This document shows, one piece after another, positions 23,838 to 31,905 of a DNA stretch of 36,745 nucleotides. The DNA comes from Candidatus Saccharimonadota bacterium. GTDB lineage: Bacteria > Patescibacteriota > Saccharimonadia > Saccharimonadales > Saccharimonadaceae. The stretch's first letter is position 1; every line of letters starts with the position of its first letter. The notes below the pieces were generated by a model. The model was not told the DNA's origin. It did not search any database and was given only the letters and a program-made list of their open reading frames with translations. Made by a program: the position numbers and the translations under genes. The stretch is taken from positions 1-36,745 of the forward strand of contig JAFOJM010000029.1 in the NCBI GenBank assembly GCA_017420185.1. The letters are read 5' to 3'.

Positions 23838-23869
23838 TTGGACTGGAATTAACTTCCAGTCCAATTTTT
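23838..23869 (+). terminator. Second terminator in the rpsG-gap spacer
   Basis: TTGGACTGGAA / TTCCAGTCCAA perfect 11-bp stem followed by TTTTTA. It follows a second copy of GCTAGCGCTT (first at 23651-23660, second at 23830-23839). Confidence 0.8.
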
Positions 23870-23876
23870 AGTTTAC

Positions 23877-23992
23877 TGCATAGTTGCACAATTCACCGTA
23901 TTTCGGAAGCTTCGCCCCTCCGGCGGCCAAACTCGCTAAAGCCAAGTTTGGCCTTAATGTTCCTCAATACTGGCGAATTATGCAACAAAGCC
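23877..23992. mobile_element. MITE, family B, copy 4 (one hairpin deleted)
   Basis: 116 bp. The right end reads inward GGCTTTGTTGCATAATTC, the copy closest to the IS903 end. Left end TGCATAGTTGCACAATTC is diverged. The first inner hairpin is missing (CGGAAGC runs straight into TTCGCCCCTCCGG); the second, GGCCAAACT/AAGTTTGGCC, is kept. No clear target duplication. It lies about 30 bp before the gap -10. Confidence 0.8.
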
Positions 23993-24019
23993 ATGAATTT
24001 CGATTATTATTTAAAAGTA

Positions 24020-24028
24020 TGCTATAAT
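24020..24028 (+). promoter_or_regulatory. Extended -10 promoter of the gap operon
   Basis: TG-C-TATAAT; leader of about 19 nt with AGGAGG before the ATG. Confidence 0.65.
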
Positions 24029-24053
24029 TACCTTAAGAATAGTAGGAGGTAAA

Positions 24054-25058
24054 ATGGTAAAAGTAGCCATTAACGGATTCGGTAGGATTGGCCGAAATGC
24101 ATTAAAAATATTATTAGACAGGAGAGATGCACAAGTAGTAGCCATAAACGACATTACAGATGCCGCAACTTTGGCGCATCTGCTCAAGCATGATTCGTCG
24201 TACGGAACTTACGACAAGAAGGTCTCCGCAGGAGAGAATTCTATTATCATCAATACACGCGAGATACCTGTGTTTGCAGAAAAAGACCCAGCAAAGTTAC
24301 CGTGGGCTAAGCTCGGAGTAGACGTGGTGATAGAGTCCACTGGGCTATTTACTAAGCCGGAGGACGCCAAGGCGCATATCAAAGCCGGTGCGAAAAAAGT
24401 CGTAATCTCCGCCCCAGCCAAGGGTGAAGGCGCTAAGACGGTAGTGCTGGGCGTAAATGAAGAGGTGGTGGAGGCTAGTGACGAAATTATTTCTAATGCT
24501 TCTTGCACTACCAACTGCATCGCGCCGGTAATGAAGGTGCTAGAAGATACCTTTGGCATAGACAAGGCCATGATGACCACGGTACACTCCTATACTGGGT
24601 CACAGAGACTACTAGATGCACCGGCCAAAGATTTGCGCGAAGCCAGAAGTGCTGCCGAAAATATCGTACCTACTACTACTGGCGCGTCAAAAGCCGCCGC
24701 ACTAACTATACCGAGCTTGGCTGGCAAGTTTAACGGCCTATCTGTACGTGTACCTACGCCGGTGGTATCGCTGTCCGACATTACCGCCATACTCAAAACC
24801 GACACTACCAAAGAAGAGCTAGTAAAAGTATTTAAAAAGGCTGCGAAGGAGCCGTACTACGAAGGTATCATAGGTGTGACAGACGAGGAGCTAGTATCGT
24901 CTGACTTTATCGGTGACCCGCATTCGTGTGTGGTGGATTTGCCGCTGATAGACGTAGTGGGCGGCAATATGGTGAAAGTGGTAGCCTGGTACGATAATGA
25001 ATGGGGGTATTCTAATAGATTGGTAGAGCTAGCGGTGGACTTTGGGAAGGAGCGCTGA
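24054..25058 (+). CDS. gap: Glyceraldehyde-3-phosphate dehydrogenase
   Basis: Converts glyceraldehyde 3-phosphate to 1,3-bisphosphoglycerate with NAD(P). 334 residues: the Rossmann start INGFGRIGRNALK, the catalytic SNASCTTNCIAP (Cys near 151), the TTTGASKAAALTIP phosphate site and the closing WYDNEWGYSNRL are all present. First gene of a five-gene operon; its TGA overlaps the next ATG by one base. AGGAGG lies 6 nt before the ATG. Confidence 0.98.
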   Translation: MVKVAINGFGRIGRNALKILLDRRDAQVVAINDITDAATLAHLLKHDSSYGTYDKKVSAGENSIIINTREIPVFAEKDPAKLPWAKLGVDVVIESTGLFTKPEDAKAHIKAGAKKVVISAPAKGEGAKTVVLGVNEEVVEASDEIISNASCTTNCIAPVMKVLEDTFGIDKAMMTTVHSYTGSQRLLDAPAKDLREARSAAENIVPTTTGASKAAALTIPSLAGKFNGLSVRVPTPVVSLSDITAILKTDTTKEELVKVFKKAAKEPYYEGIIGVTDEELVSSDFIGDPHSCVVDLPLIDVVGGNMVKVVAWYDNEWGYSNRLVELAVDFGKER

Positions 25059-25504
25059 TGGAAATATTCGTAGGGGCAGACTATAAGGGATTTGAGAAAA
25101 AGCAAAAAATACTAGGGTTCCTAGCCAAAAAAGATTACAATGTGAATGATCTGGGCGCCTATGATTCTTCCGAAAATGATTACAACGACCCAGCCATAGC
25201 CGTGTCTAAAATGGTGCGCAAAAGTCGCGACGCGAGAGGTATACTGATATGTGATTCGGCCCACGGTATGACTATGCAGGCAAATAGATTTAAGGGTATA
25301 CGTGCGGCAAATTGTGACACGGTAGAGGCTACAAAGCTAGCACGCGAGCATGATGATGCAAATGTACTATGCTTGTCTGCGCATTTTTTGGAGCTGGACA
25401 AGATGCAAGAGATAATTACTACTTTTTTGGAGACGAAATTTGTAGACTTGGAGCGCCGAATTCGACGAGTAAATAGATTGGACGAAAGGGGAGATTATGA
25501 TTAG
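25058..25504 (+). CDS. rpiB: RpiB/LacAB-family sugar-phosphate isomerase
   Basis: 148 residues of the ribose-5-phosphate isomerase B fold: the start IFVGADYKGFEKK, the strand GILICDSAHGMTMQANRFKGIRAA with the conserved Cys, and REHDDANVLCLSA. Two sites differ from the usual family. The DH of the N-terminal GxDHxGxxLK is DY here, and the GTGxG after Cys is replaced by DSAHG. It may still interconvert ribose and ribulose 5-phosphates, or act on another pentose or hexose phosphate. Coupled by overlap to gap (1 nt) and to the rpe-like gene (8 nt), which supports a role in sugar-phosphate metabolism. Confidence 0.85.
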   Translation: MEIFVGADYKGFEKKQKILGFLAKKDYNVNDLGAYDSSENDYNDPAIAVSKMVRKSRDARGILICDSAHGMTMQANRFKGIRAANCDTVEATKLAREHDDANVLCLSAHFLELDKMQEIITTFLETKFVDLERRIRRVNRLDERGDYD

Positions 25505-26153
25505 AACGGTATCGATAGTGCCAGCAATACTATCTAATAACAAACAAGAGTATCGCGACCAAATAGAAAGAATTAATTCTTTTACTCGTAGAGTGCAGAT
25601 AGATGTAACCGACGGCGTATTCGCATCGAGCCCAACTCTAGACATCACTAGTGTTTGGTGGCCCAAAAACTGGCAGGCTGACTTGCACCTGATGGTAGAG
25701 CAGCCATCTGCTTATCTGGATACGGTGCTCAAGCTCAGCCCATCTCTATGCATACTACATGCCGAGGCCAACGAAAATCTCTTGCCGGTTTTTGACAAGC
25801 TAAAAGCCGCAGGGATTCGGACTGGGGTGGCGCTTTTGCCGTCTACATATCCAGGCAATGCCAAGGCCTATATAGATGTGGTAGACCATGTGCTGATATT
25901 TGCTGGCCAACTTGGAGTGCAAGGTGGCCAGGCGGATATGATGCAGACGGAAAAAATCCCATTGGTGCGCAATATGAAACCAGAGCTGGAGATTGGCTGG
26001 GATGGCGGAGCAAATATATCCAATATTCGGGCGCTAGCTCATGCCGATCTTGACGTGATTAACGTAGGCTCCGCTATAGCTATGTCACAAAACCCAGCGG
26101 CAACATTCCAGGAGCTAGTAGCCGAGATAGACAAAAACGGAGTGGCTTTGTAA
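25497..26153 (+). CDS. rpe: Ribulose-phosphate 3-epimerase-like protein
   Basis: 218 residues with the Rpe TIM-barrel pattern: SIVPAILSNNK, QIDVTDGVFASSPTL, ADLHLMVEQPSAYL, then IGWDGGANISNI and a VGSAIA end. Metal-site residues Asp36 and His64 are present, as is the Asp of WDGG. The usual first His (HxDVMDG) is Gln34, so metal binding may be altered. Rpe interconverts ribulose and xylulose 5-phosphates; a related epimerase activity is an alternative. The start has an AAAGGGGAG site; it overlaps rpiB by 8 nt and the next gene by one base. Confidence 0.82.
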   Translation: MIRTVSIVPAILSNNKQEYRDQIERINSFTRRVQIDVTDGVFASSPTLDITSVWWPKNWQADLHLMVEQPSAYLDTVLKLSPSLCILHAEANENLLPVFDKLKAAGIRTGVALLPSTYPGNAKAYIDVVDHVLIFAGQLGVQGGQADMMQTEKIPLVRNMKPELEIGWDGGANISNIRALAHADLDVINVGSAIAMSQNPAATFQELVAEIDKNGVAL

Positions 26154-27115
26154 TGGCAAGAATCGTGTCGCTAGGGTCGGCCCTGCAAGACATATACCTG
26201 ATAGATCATGACGATCTTAAGCCTACTGATATCGGTGACTCTGCGATATTTGGCAAGGTGCTGGTAGGGTCGAAAGTAGATATAGATAAAGTATCATATG
26301 AAATAGGCGGTGGCGGAGTGAATTCTGCTATTACTTTTGCAAGGCACGGGCATGAGGCGATATTTATAGGTAATATCGGCAAAGATTTGGCTGGGCTCGC
26401 CGTCACCAAGACACTAGATAAAGAAGGGGTGGACGCTAGCTATATCAATGTGCTAGAGAGAAAATCTACCGGCACATCTATAATACTACTAGATAGCAAT
26501 AGTGGTGAACGTACCATATTGACTTGTCGGGGAGCTAGCAATCAGTTTGGGAATTTCTCAGAGGAAGACTTGGAGATGATACATCCAGACTGGCTATATG
26601 TCACTACTCTAGGGGGCGATATGGACACTCTAGAGAGATTCCTGAGTAAGGCACGTGCTATCGGGGCAAAAGTAATGTTTAACCCCGGCGTAAAAGAGCT
26701 GGGAAATGTCACGGAGCTAATGCAGTTATTAAAATATGTAGACATCTTAAATGTCAACAAATCCGAGGCGGCAAAAATAGTGCCTGGCAATACGCTGACA
26801 GAGCTGCAATACAGACTGGGGAATTATGTCGACACTACGATTATTACCGACGGTGCTATGGGTGGAATCGCAGGGAATGGCGAGGAGGTGTATAGATTTG
26901 GTATATATGAAGACCGCAAGGTAAAAGATGCTACTGGTGCTGGCGATGCTTTTGGGTCGGGATTATTGGCGCATTTTGCGGATGGCAAATCTTTTCGTAG
27001 TTCACTAATATTTGCATCGGCGAATTCTACTGCAGTAGTATCAAAGCTGGGTGCCAATAGAGGCATTCTTACGGGCGAGGAAGCATTACACCCTATGCCA
27101 ATACAAAAAATATAA
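26153..27115 (+). CDS. PfkB-family carbohydrate kinase
   Basis: 320 residues of the ribokinase fold: the N-terminal GGGGVNSAITFARHGHE substrate signature, IGNIGKDLAG, and the C-terminal ATP/anion-hole signature DATGAGDAFGSG with the catalytic Asp. The sugar is not fixed by sequence; ribose, fructose 6-phosphate or adenosine are all possible. The context (isomerase, epimerase, gap) points to a pentose or hexose phosphate entry step. TAATG overlap with the upstream stop implies coupled translation. Confidence 0.88.
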   Translation: MARIVSLGSALQDIYLIDHDDLKPTDIGDSAIFGKVLVGSKVDIDKVSYEIGGGGVNSAITFARHGHEAIFIGNIGKDLAGLAVTKTLDKEGVDASYINVLERKSTGTSIILLDSNSGERTILTCRGASNQFGNFSEEDLEMIHPDWLYVTTLGGDMDTLERFLSKARAIGAKVMFNPGVKELGNVTELMQLLKYVDILNVNKSEAAKIVPGNTLTELQYRLGNYVDTTIITDGAMGGIAGNGEEVYRFGIYEDRKVKDATGAGDAFGSGLLAHFADGKSFRSSLIFASANSTAVVSKLGANRGILTGEEALHPMPIQKI

Positions 27116-27123
27116 GGAGGAAT

Positions 27124-27843
27124 ATGTTGAAAACCGAAGCAGAATTACTAAAAAAACTATCAATCGCCGACCTAGAGCGCGCAAATGCTTATGCGAAGGA
27201 TTTAGGGAGAGGACTCCAGACGGTGAGAACATTCCCGCAGGGAGTAACAATATTTGGCTCGGCGAGACTATCACAAAGTGATAAATATTGCAAAGAAGCC
27301 TTTGATCTTGGGCGTATGCTGGCAGAACACGGCCATACCGTGATAACTGGTGGCGGCCCCGGCATAATGGAGGCAGCCAACCACGGTGCGTATGAGATAG
27401 GCGGAAGGTCTATCGGCCTAAATATTACCCTCAAACACGAGCAGCACCCCAATCCATATCTCACTGATTGTATTACTTTTGAGTATTTTTTTGCACGCAA
27501 AGTATCTCTGGCTATGGCGGCTAAAGTATTTGTGTTTTTCCCGGGCGGGTTTGGCACTATGGATGAATTGTCTGAAATATTATGCCTGATGCAGGAATCC
27601 AAAATGCCCAAAATGCCAGTATTCTTGATAGGGAAAGATTACTGGAGGGGCTTTGATAAGATTATCGGCAAGATGCTGCTGATGAAATTGGTAAACGTGG
27701 GCGATGCTCAGATTTTTACTGTCACCAATAGGCTAAGCGACGTAGTAAAAGCAGCCGACAAAATCGGTCACCCCAAAATATCCGAGAATTTTTACGATGG
27801 ATTTCGCGAGGCGAGTGCTATCGAAAAAATGCTTGCCAAATAG
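27124..27843 (+). CDS. LOG-family nucleotide hydrolase-like protein
   Basis: 239 residues of the TIGR00730/LOG Rossmann family. Hallmarks: GGGPGIMEAANHGAYEIGG and PGGFGTMDE (the PGGxGTxxE active site). Members cleave ribose 5-phosphate from nucleoside monophosphates; plant and some bacterial enzymes release cytokinins. Here a nucleotide-salvage or ribose-phosphate supply role fits the operon better (inference). AAGGAGG precedes the ATG by 5 nt; the gap to the kinase gene is 8 nt. Last gene of the operon. Confidence 0.88.
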   Translation: MLKTEAELLKKLSIADLERANAYAKDLGRGLQTVRTFPQGVTIFGSARLSQSDKYCKEAFDLGRMLAEHGHTVITGGGPGIMEAANHGAYEIGGRSIGLNITLKHEQHPNPYLTDCITFEYFFARKVSLAMAAKVFVFFPGGFGTMDELSEILCLMQESKMPKMPVFLIGKDYWRGFDKIIGKMLLMKLVNVGDAQIFTVTNRLSDVVKAADKIGHPKISENFYDGFREASAIEKMLAK

Positions 27844-27846
27844 ACC

Positions 27847-27867
27847 GAGCCCTAAAATGGGCTCTTT
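27847..27867 (+). terminator. Terminator of the gap operon, overlapping the eno 3' end
   Basis: GAGCCC-TAAAAT-GGGCTC followed by TTTA, 3 nt after the LOG gene stop. The eno stop codon lies inside the hairpin. Confidence 0.7.
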
Positions 27868-29132
27868 AGGCCTAGCCTGGAATTGCTCTCGGCTATACGG
27901 ATGAGTTCGTTGTATTTGGCTATGCGTTCGCTGCGAGAAAGTGAACCGGTTTTGATTTGCCCGGTACCAAGCCCGACAGCAAGATGAGCGATAGATACAT
28001 CTTCGGTTTCACCGGAGCGATGCGACATTACGGTGCGATATCCTGATTTTTTGGCGAGGAGCACAGCGTCTATAGTCTCGCTAAGAGTACCGATTTGGTT
28101 GGGCTTGATAAGGATGGCATTGGCGGCGTGCTCGGTAATACCGCGCTCCAGCAGCTTGACGTTGGTGACAAACAGATCATCGCCCACCAGCTGCACGCGG
28201 CTGCCTAGACGCTCGGTCATAATGCGCCAGTTGGCCCAGTCGTTCTCAGCTAGGCCGTCCTCGATGGAGACTACCGGGTAATTGTCTATAATCCAAGTGT
28301 ACCAATTGATAAGGTCATCGGCAGATTTCCAGTCGCCATTGGTCTTGAGCACATAATGGTCTTTGTCGTAGAATTCACTAGCCGCAATATCCATAGCGAT
28401 AGCTATATCTTTGCCGAATCTATAGCTGGTTTTGTCTACGGCATACTTGATACACTCTAGTGGCTCGTTGTTGCCATCTCGCACCTTAGGAGCATAGCCA
28501 CCTTCATCGCCTACGGTGGTAGGGTAATTGCGTTCTTCCAGTACTTTTTTGAGCGCGTGAAAGACTTCTGCACCCATCTGTACAGCTTCGGCGATATTAC
28601 CAGCGCCTATCGGCATAATCATATATTCCTGAAAATCTGTCGCCCACGAGGCATGCTCGCCGCCGTTCATAACATTCATCATTGGCATAGGGATAGACAT
28701 GTCTTTTTCTGTGCCGGCCAGCTCTGCTATATACTGATAGAAAGGTATTTTACGGGCTTTGGCGTTGGCTTTGGCCGTAGCAAGAGATACTGCCAAAATA
28801 GCATTGGCGCCGAGATTGCTTTTGTTGTCGGTGCCGTCTATTTCTAGCATCATTTCGTCTACGGCGCGAAGGTCGGAGGTATTGCCAACTAAGACGTCTT
28901 TGATATTGGAATTAACATTCCAGACGGCTTTTAGTACACTCTTGCCGCCGTACCGGCTTTTATCACCATCCCGAAGCTCCAACGCCTCCAGCGTACCAGT
29001 GGACGCACCGGATGGCACGATGGCGCGACCAAAAGCTCCATTATCTAAAAATACTTCGGCTTCTACGGTAGGGTTACCTCTAGAATCCAATACTTGTCTA
29101 GCTCTAATATTGCTTATTGTGAATTTTTCCAT
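27852..29132 (-). CDS. eno: Enolase
   Basis: Interconverts 2-phosphoglycerate and phosphoenolpyruvate. 426 residues: ARQVLDSRGNPTVEAE at the N-terminus, MNVMNGGEHASWATDFQEYM, and metal ligands in AMDIAASEF, SIEDGLAENDW and LVGDDLFVTN. The catalytic Lys is in ILIKPNQIGTL and SHRSGETED is intact. The ATG lies exactly 7 nt after TATAAT, so the mRNA is probably leaderless. It is convergent with the gap operon, so two blocks of lower glycolysis meet here. Its 3' end overlaps a hairpin terminator. Confidence 0.98.
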   Translation of the reverse strand: MEKFTISNIRARQVLDSRGNPTVEAEVFLDNGAFGRAIVPSGASTGTLEALELRDGDKSRYGGKSVLKAVWNVNSNIKDVLVGNTSDLRAVDEMMLEIDGTDNKSNLGANAILAVSLATAKANAKARKIPFYQYIAELAGTEKDMSIPMPMMNVMNGGEHASWATDFQEYMIMPIGAGNIAEAVQMGAEVFHALKKVLEERNYPTTVGDEGGYAPKVRDGNNEPLECIKYAVDKTSYRFGKDIAIAMDIAASEFYDKDHYVLKTNGDWKSADDLINWYTWIIDNYPVVSIEDGLAENDWANWRIMTERLGSRVQLVGDDLFVTNVKLLERGITEHAANAILIKPNQIGTLSETIDAVLLAKKSGYRTVMSHRSGETEDVSIAHLAVGLGTGQIKTGSLSRSERIAKYNELIRIAESNSRLGLKSPF

Positions 29133-29138
29133 ATAATC

Positions 29139-29144
29139 ATTATA
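29139..29144 (-). promoter_or_regulatory. -10 box of eno (leaderless)
   Basis: TATAAT on the minus strand ends 7 nt before the eno ATG; no ribosome site can fit between. Confidence 0.7.
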
Positions 29145-29162
29145 ACGTATTTAGGCAAAATG

Positions 29163-29171
29163 TGATAAAAT
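29163..29171 (+). promoter_or_regulatory. Extended -10 promoter of the Cys-rich membrane protein gene
   Basis: TG-A-TAAAAT, back to back with the eno promoter (22 bp apart), so the two promoters may compete. Confidence 0.5.
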
Positions 29172-29199
29172 AAACTTAAGTAGAATATTAAGGAGTAAT

Positions 29200-30573
29200 A
29201 TGAAGCAACCATCTAGCACGGTGGCCCCTGTGGCGCCCATACAGAATACTAATTCCGTAGTAGTGGAGTCATTAGCGTCGGCCGACAGGCCAATGCAACA
29301 GGTGGCGCCAGCATCTAGCTCAGCAGAGTCGGGTAAAAAACACAAAACTGGGCTAATAATAGGGATAATTGTGGCTGCGCTAGTGGTAATTGGTGGCAGT
29401 ATTGCTGCTATTGTGATAGCTAAGAATCTTAGCAAAAAAGACCCATTGATAGCAGCGATGACTAAGATGGCAAGTGGGGACGCCCCTGAGAATATGCTTA
29501 TTAACGGTGATATAGATATCTCTATTAATGACAGATATGCAATCATTCCTGAGGTAAAAATTTCGCTACAATCTGCCATTCGGCCCAAATCTTTGATAAA
29601 CAGTACAAACGCCACCATCACAACGACCATCAAAAACTCAGGCGAGTATTCGTTTGACCTGGGCGAAACATACGGCGCCGGTGATGATATTTTCTTTAAG
29701 GTCGAAGGGCTGACCGACGCAATAGAAGAATCTGAAATACTCCACTTGCTCAATATAGATGAGAATTTACCAAAAGTAGAGGATTGTGGCGAGGAGGGCT
29801 GCCAGCCTGAGGGACTTAGTACAGCAGACTGTCCGGAAGGTGAGACCTGTGACCAGACCGAGTCGCTTACTGAAGACTCTGTAACTATAGCAGATAGCGA
29901 CCAGGCATCGTCAGACGAGGGCACTGCTATGATTATTTCTTCGGTGCTAGATGCGCTGGAGCTAATTGATGGGGAATGGGTGAGAGTACCTATCGATGCG
30001 TTTAGTGCCTTGCCAGAGGGGGTAATATCTACTGAAAATGCATCGTGCGCATCGATTTTGGTTAGAAATTTTAGCGCAAACAGCAATAACATCGCGGAGC
30101 TCTATAAGAACAGCCCCTTTCTGTCGTCCACGGATAAAGATATCCAAATTGCAAGCAAACAATACCCTGTACGCAAGCTAATCATTGACGCTGCAGCTTT
30201 TGCTGACTTTGTAAATTCCGCACAAAATACCACTATAGTGAAAGACATATATACATGCCTTGATATCGACGACGATGTTCAGCTGAGTGAAAAAGATGTA
30301 GCCGATATACTTGCTAAGCTACCTGACATATACATAGAAATAGACGATAATGACCGTCTCGCACGTATATATGTGGAGAATACCGTCCAGAGCGGATTTA
30401 AATGCGACTGTCCGGACGGCGCGATATGCGACTGCGTTCCGCCGGCGTCTATTGCTGTAAAATTGGATTTTACTTTTAGCTATCCATCTAGCCTGAGCAT
30501 ACCAGAGCCACTGGAGTATAGTGATTTTTCCGATATTATGCAGGATATTTCAACATCAGTAAATGAGGTGTAG
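29200..30573 (+). CDS. Membrane-anchored extracellular protein with Cys-rich acidic insert
   Basis: 457 residues. A Pro/Ser/Ala-rich probably cytosolic N-terminus (1-48), a single membrane helix (about 51-74, GLIIGIIVAALVVIGGSIAAIVIA), then an acidic exterior domain with alternating beta-like strands. An insert near 196-222 has four Cys (CGEEGCQPEG, CPEGETC), and a second cluster near 400-412 has CDCPDG and CDC. Further single Cys occur, so disulfides outside the membrane are likely. I recognise no family. Weak similarity in layout to CPR surface proteins or DUF-type lipocalin-like sensors is not enough for a call. AAGGAG precedes the ATG. Confidence 0.75.
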   Translation: MKQPSSTVAPVAPIQNTNSVVVESLASADRPMQQVAPASSSAESGKKHKTGLIIGIIVAALVVIGGSIAAIVIAKNLSKKDPLIAAMTKMASGDAPENMLINGDIDISINDRYAIIPEVKISLQSAIRPKSLINSTNATITTTIKNSGEYSFDLGETYGAGDDIFFKVEGLTDAIEESEILHLLNIDENLPKVEDCGEEGCQPEGLSTADCPEGETCDQTESLTEDSVTIADSDQASSDEGTAMIISSVLDALELIDGEWVRVPIDAFSALPEGVISTENASCASILVRNFSANSNNIAELYKNSPFLSSTDKDIQIASKQYPVRKLIIDAAAFADFVNSAQNTTIVKDIYTCLDIDDDVQLSEKDVADILAKLPDIYIEIDDNDRLARIYVENTVQSGFKCDCPDGAICDCVPPASIAVKLDFTFSYPSSLSIPEPLEYSDFSDIMQDISTSVNEV

Positions 30574-30596
30574 CTGTTGGTAACCAGGGGGAGTGA

Positions 30597-30625
30597 TTGA
30601 CATTTTGCCATAAGTATGATATAAT
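30597..30625 (+). promoter_or_regulatory. Promoter of uvrC-secG (leaderless)
   Basis: TTGACA (30597-30602), exact 17-nt spacer ending TGA, TATAAT (30620-30625). Consensus at both boxes; ends 7 nt before the uvrC ATG. Confidence 0.85.
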
Positions 30626-30631
30626 TAGAGG

Positions 30632-31888
30632 ATGAACACTATTCTAAAACAAAAACTAGCTAAACTCCCTGCCGCACCGGGGGTTTATTTTCATAAAAAC
30701 TCTGAGGGAGAGATAATATACGTAGGTAAAGCTGCCGTGCTCAAAAATCGTGTGCGACAATATTTTCAGAATTCAAAAAAAGACACCAAGACGGCAGCAC
30801 TAGTGGCAGAGATTGCTGACACCGACTGGATAGTAGTAGATACCGAGATGGATGCGCTTTTTCTAGAGGCGGAGATGGTAAAACGCTATATGCCCAAATG
30901 GAACATACTCCTACGCGATGACAAGGCGGTGAGCTATATTCGTATTAATATGAACGAGGAGGTGCCATATATATCTTTTACGCGTACGCCACTAGACGAT
31001 AAAGCCAAGTACATAGGGCCTTTTTATGGAAAGTCAGCGGTAGAGAAGGCTGTGCGGATGATGCGACGAATTTTTCCGTACTATACGCGACCATACAGTG
31101 GGCACAAGACTTTGGATACAGACCTAGGGCTAACTCCCGGGATAGAAATAGACAAAACTACTCCTCAGGAATACAAGCGAAACCTCAGAAAGCTGATTCG
31201 CTATCTTGAGGGGGATAGGAAGAAGCTCCTCAAAGACCTCGAAAAAACCATGCACGACGAGGCCGCCAAAGGAAATTATGAGCTGGCGGCAGAGGCAAGA
31301 GATCAGTTATTTGGCCTGAAGGAGCTTAAGCGTAAGATTGTTTTTTCGGATAAAGAGTTTTTGGATATATCTGGAGACAAAGCCCTGAAGCAGCTACAGA
31401 ATTTGCTAGACTTACCGAACCCACCAAGGCGAATAGAGGGGTACGACATATCACATCAATCCGGTGCAGACACAGTAGGTAGTATGGTAGTGTTTGTTAA
31501 TGGCGCGGCAGCAAGAGATAAATACCGCAAATTTAAGATACGAACCAGCACCAATGACGATCTCAAAAGCATGAAGGAGATAATAACTAGGAGACTCAAG
31601 CACAAGGAGTGGGATTATCCAGACCTGATAATTCTAGACGGTGGAGTTACACAAGTAAATGCAGTATTACCACTAGTGGAGCCATACGGTATACCGGTAA
31701 TAGGACGTGATAAATCTGGCGACCATTCTAAGTCTGCGGAGATTAAAATAGTAATACCAGGCAAAGACACGCTAGTATTACCTAGTAGCTCGCACATCGC
31801 AAGACTTATAGCGCGCGTAGACGAGGAATCGCACCGTTTTGCTATCACATATCATACTTTACTTAAAAGAAAGAGTATGCTAAAGTAG
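30632..31888 (+). CDS. uvrC: Excinuclease ABC subunit C, short form without C-terminal HhH
   Basis: UvrC makes both incisions in nucleotide excision repair. 418 residues: the GIY-YIG nuclease (GVY 17-19, IYVGKA 29-34, Arg40), a UVR/UvrB-binding helix pair near 205-235 (YELAAEARDQL), and the RNase H-like domain with Asp273 (GYDISHQSG), Asp336 (IILDGG) and His402 (ESHRFAITYH). The usual tandem helix-hairpin-helix (about 60-150 further residues) is missing: the protein ends just after KRKSMLK, where other UvrC proteins continue. Both nuclease sites look intact. Transcribed leaderless; secG follows after 17 nt. Confidence 0.94.
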   Translation: MNTILKQKLAKLPAAPGVYFHKNSEGEIIYVGKAAVLKNRVRQYFQNSKKDTKTAALVAEIADTDWIVVDTEMDALFLEAEMVKRYMPKWNILLRDDKAVSYIRINMNEEVPYISFTRTPLDDKAKYIGPFYGKSAVEKAVRMMRRIFPYYTRPYSGHKTLDTDLGLTPGIEIDKTTPQEYKRNLRKLIRYLEGDRKKLLKDLEKTMHDEAAKGNYELAAEARDQLFGLKELKRKIVFSDKEFLDISGDKALKQLQNLLDLPNPPRRIEGYDISHQSGADTVGSMVVFVNGAAARDKYRKFKIRTSTNDDLKSMKEIITRRLKHKEWDYPDLIILDGGVTQVNAVLPLVEPYGIPVIGRDKSGDHSKSAEIKIVIPGKDTLVLPSSSHIARLIARVDEESHRFAITYHTLLKRKSMLK

Positions 31889-31905
31889 ATATTAGGAGTT
31901 ATTAT

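Noticed and set aside
23651-23869. CRISPR array.
   Set aside because: The hairpins differ from one another and there is no regular repeat-spacer spacing; no cas gene is present.
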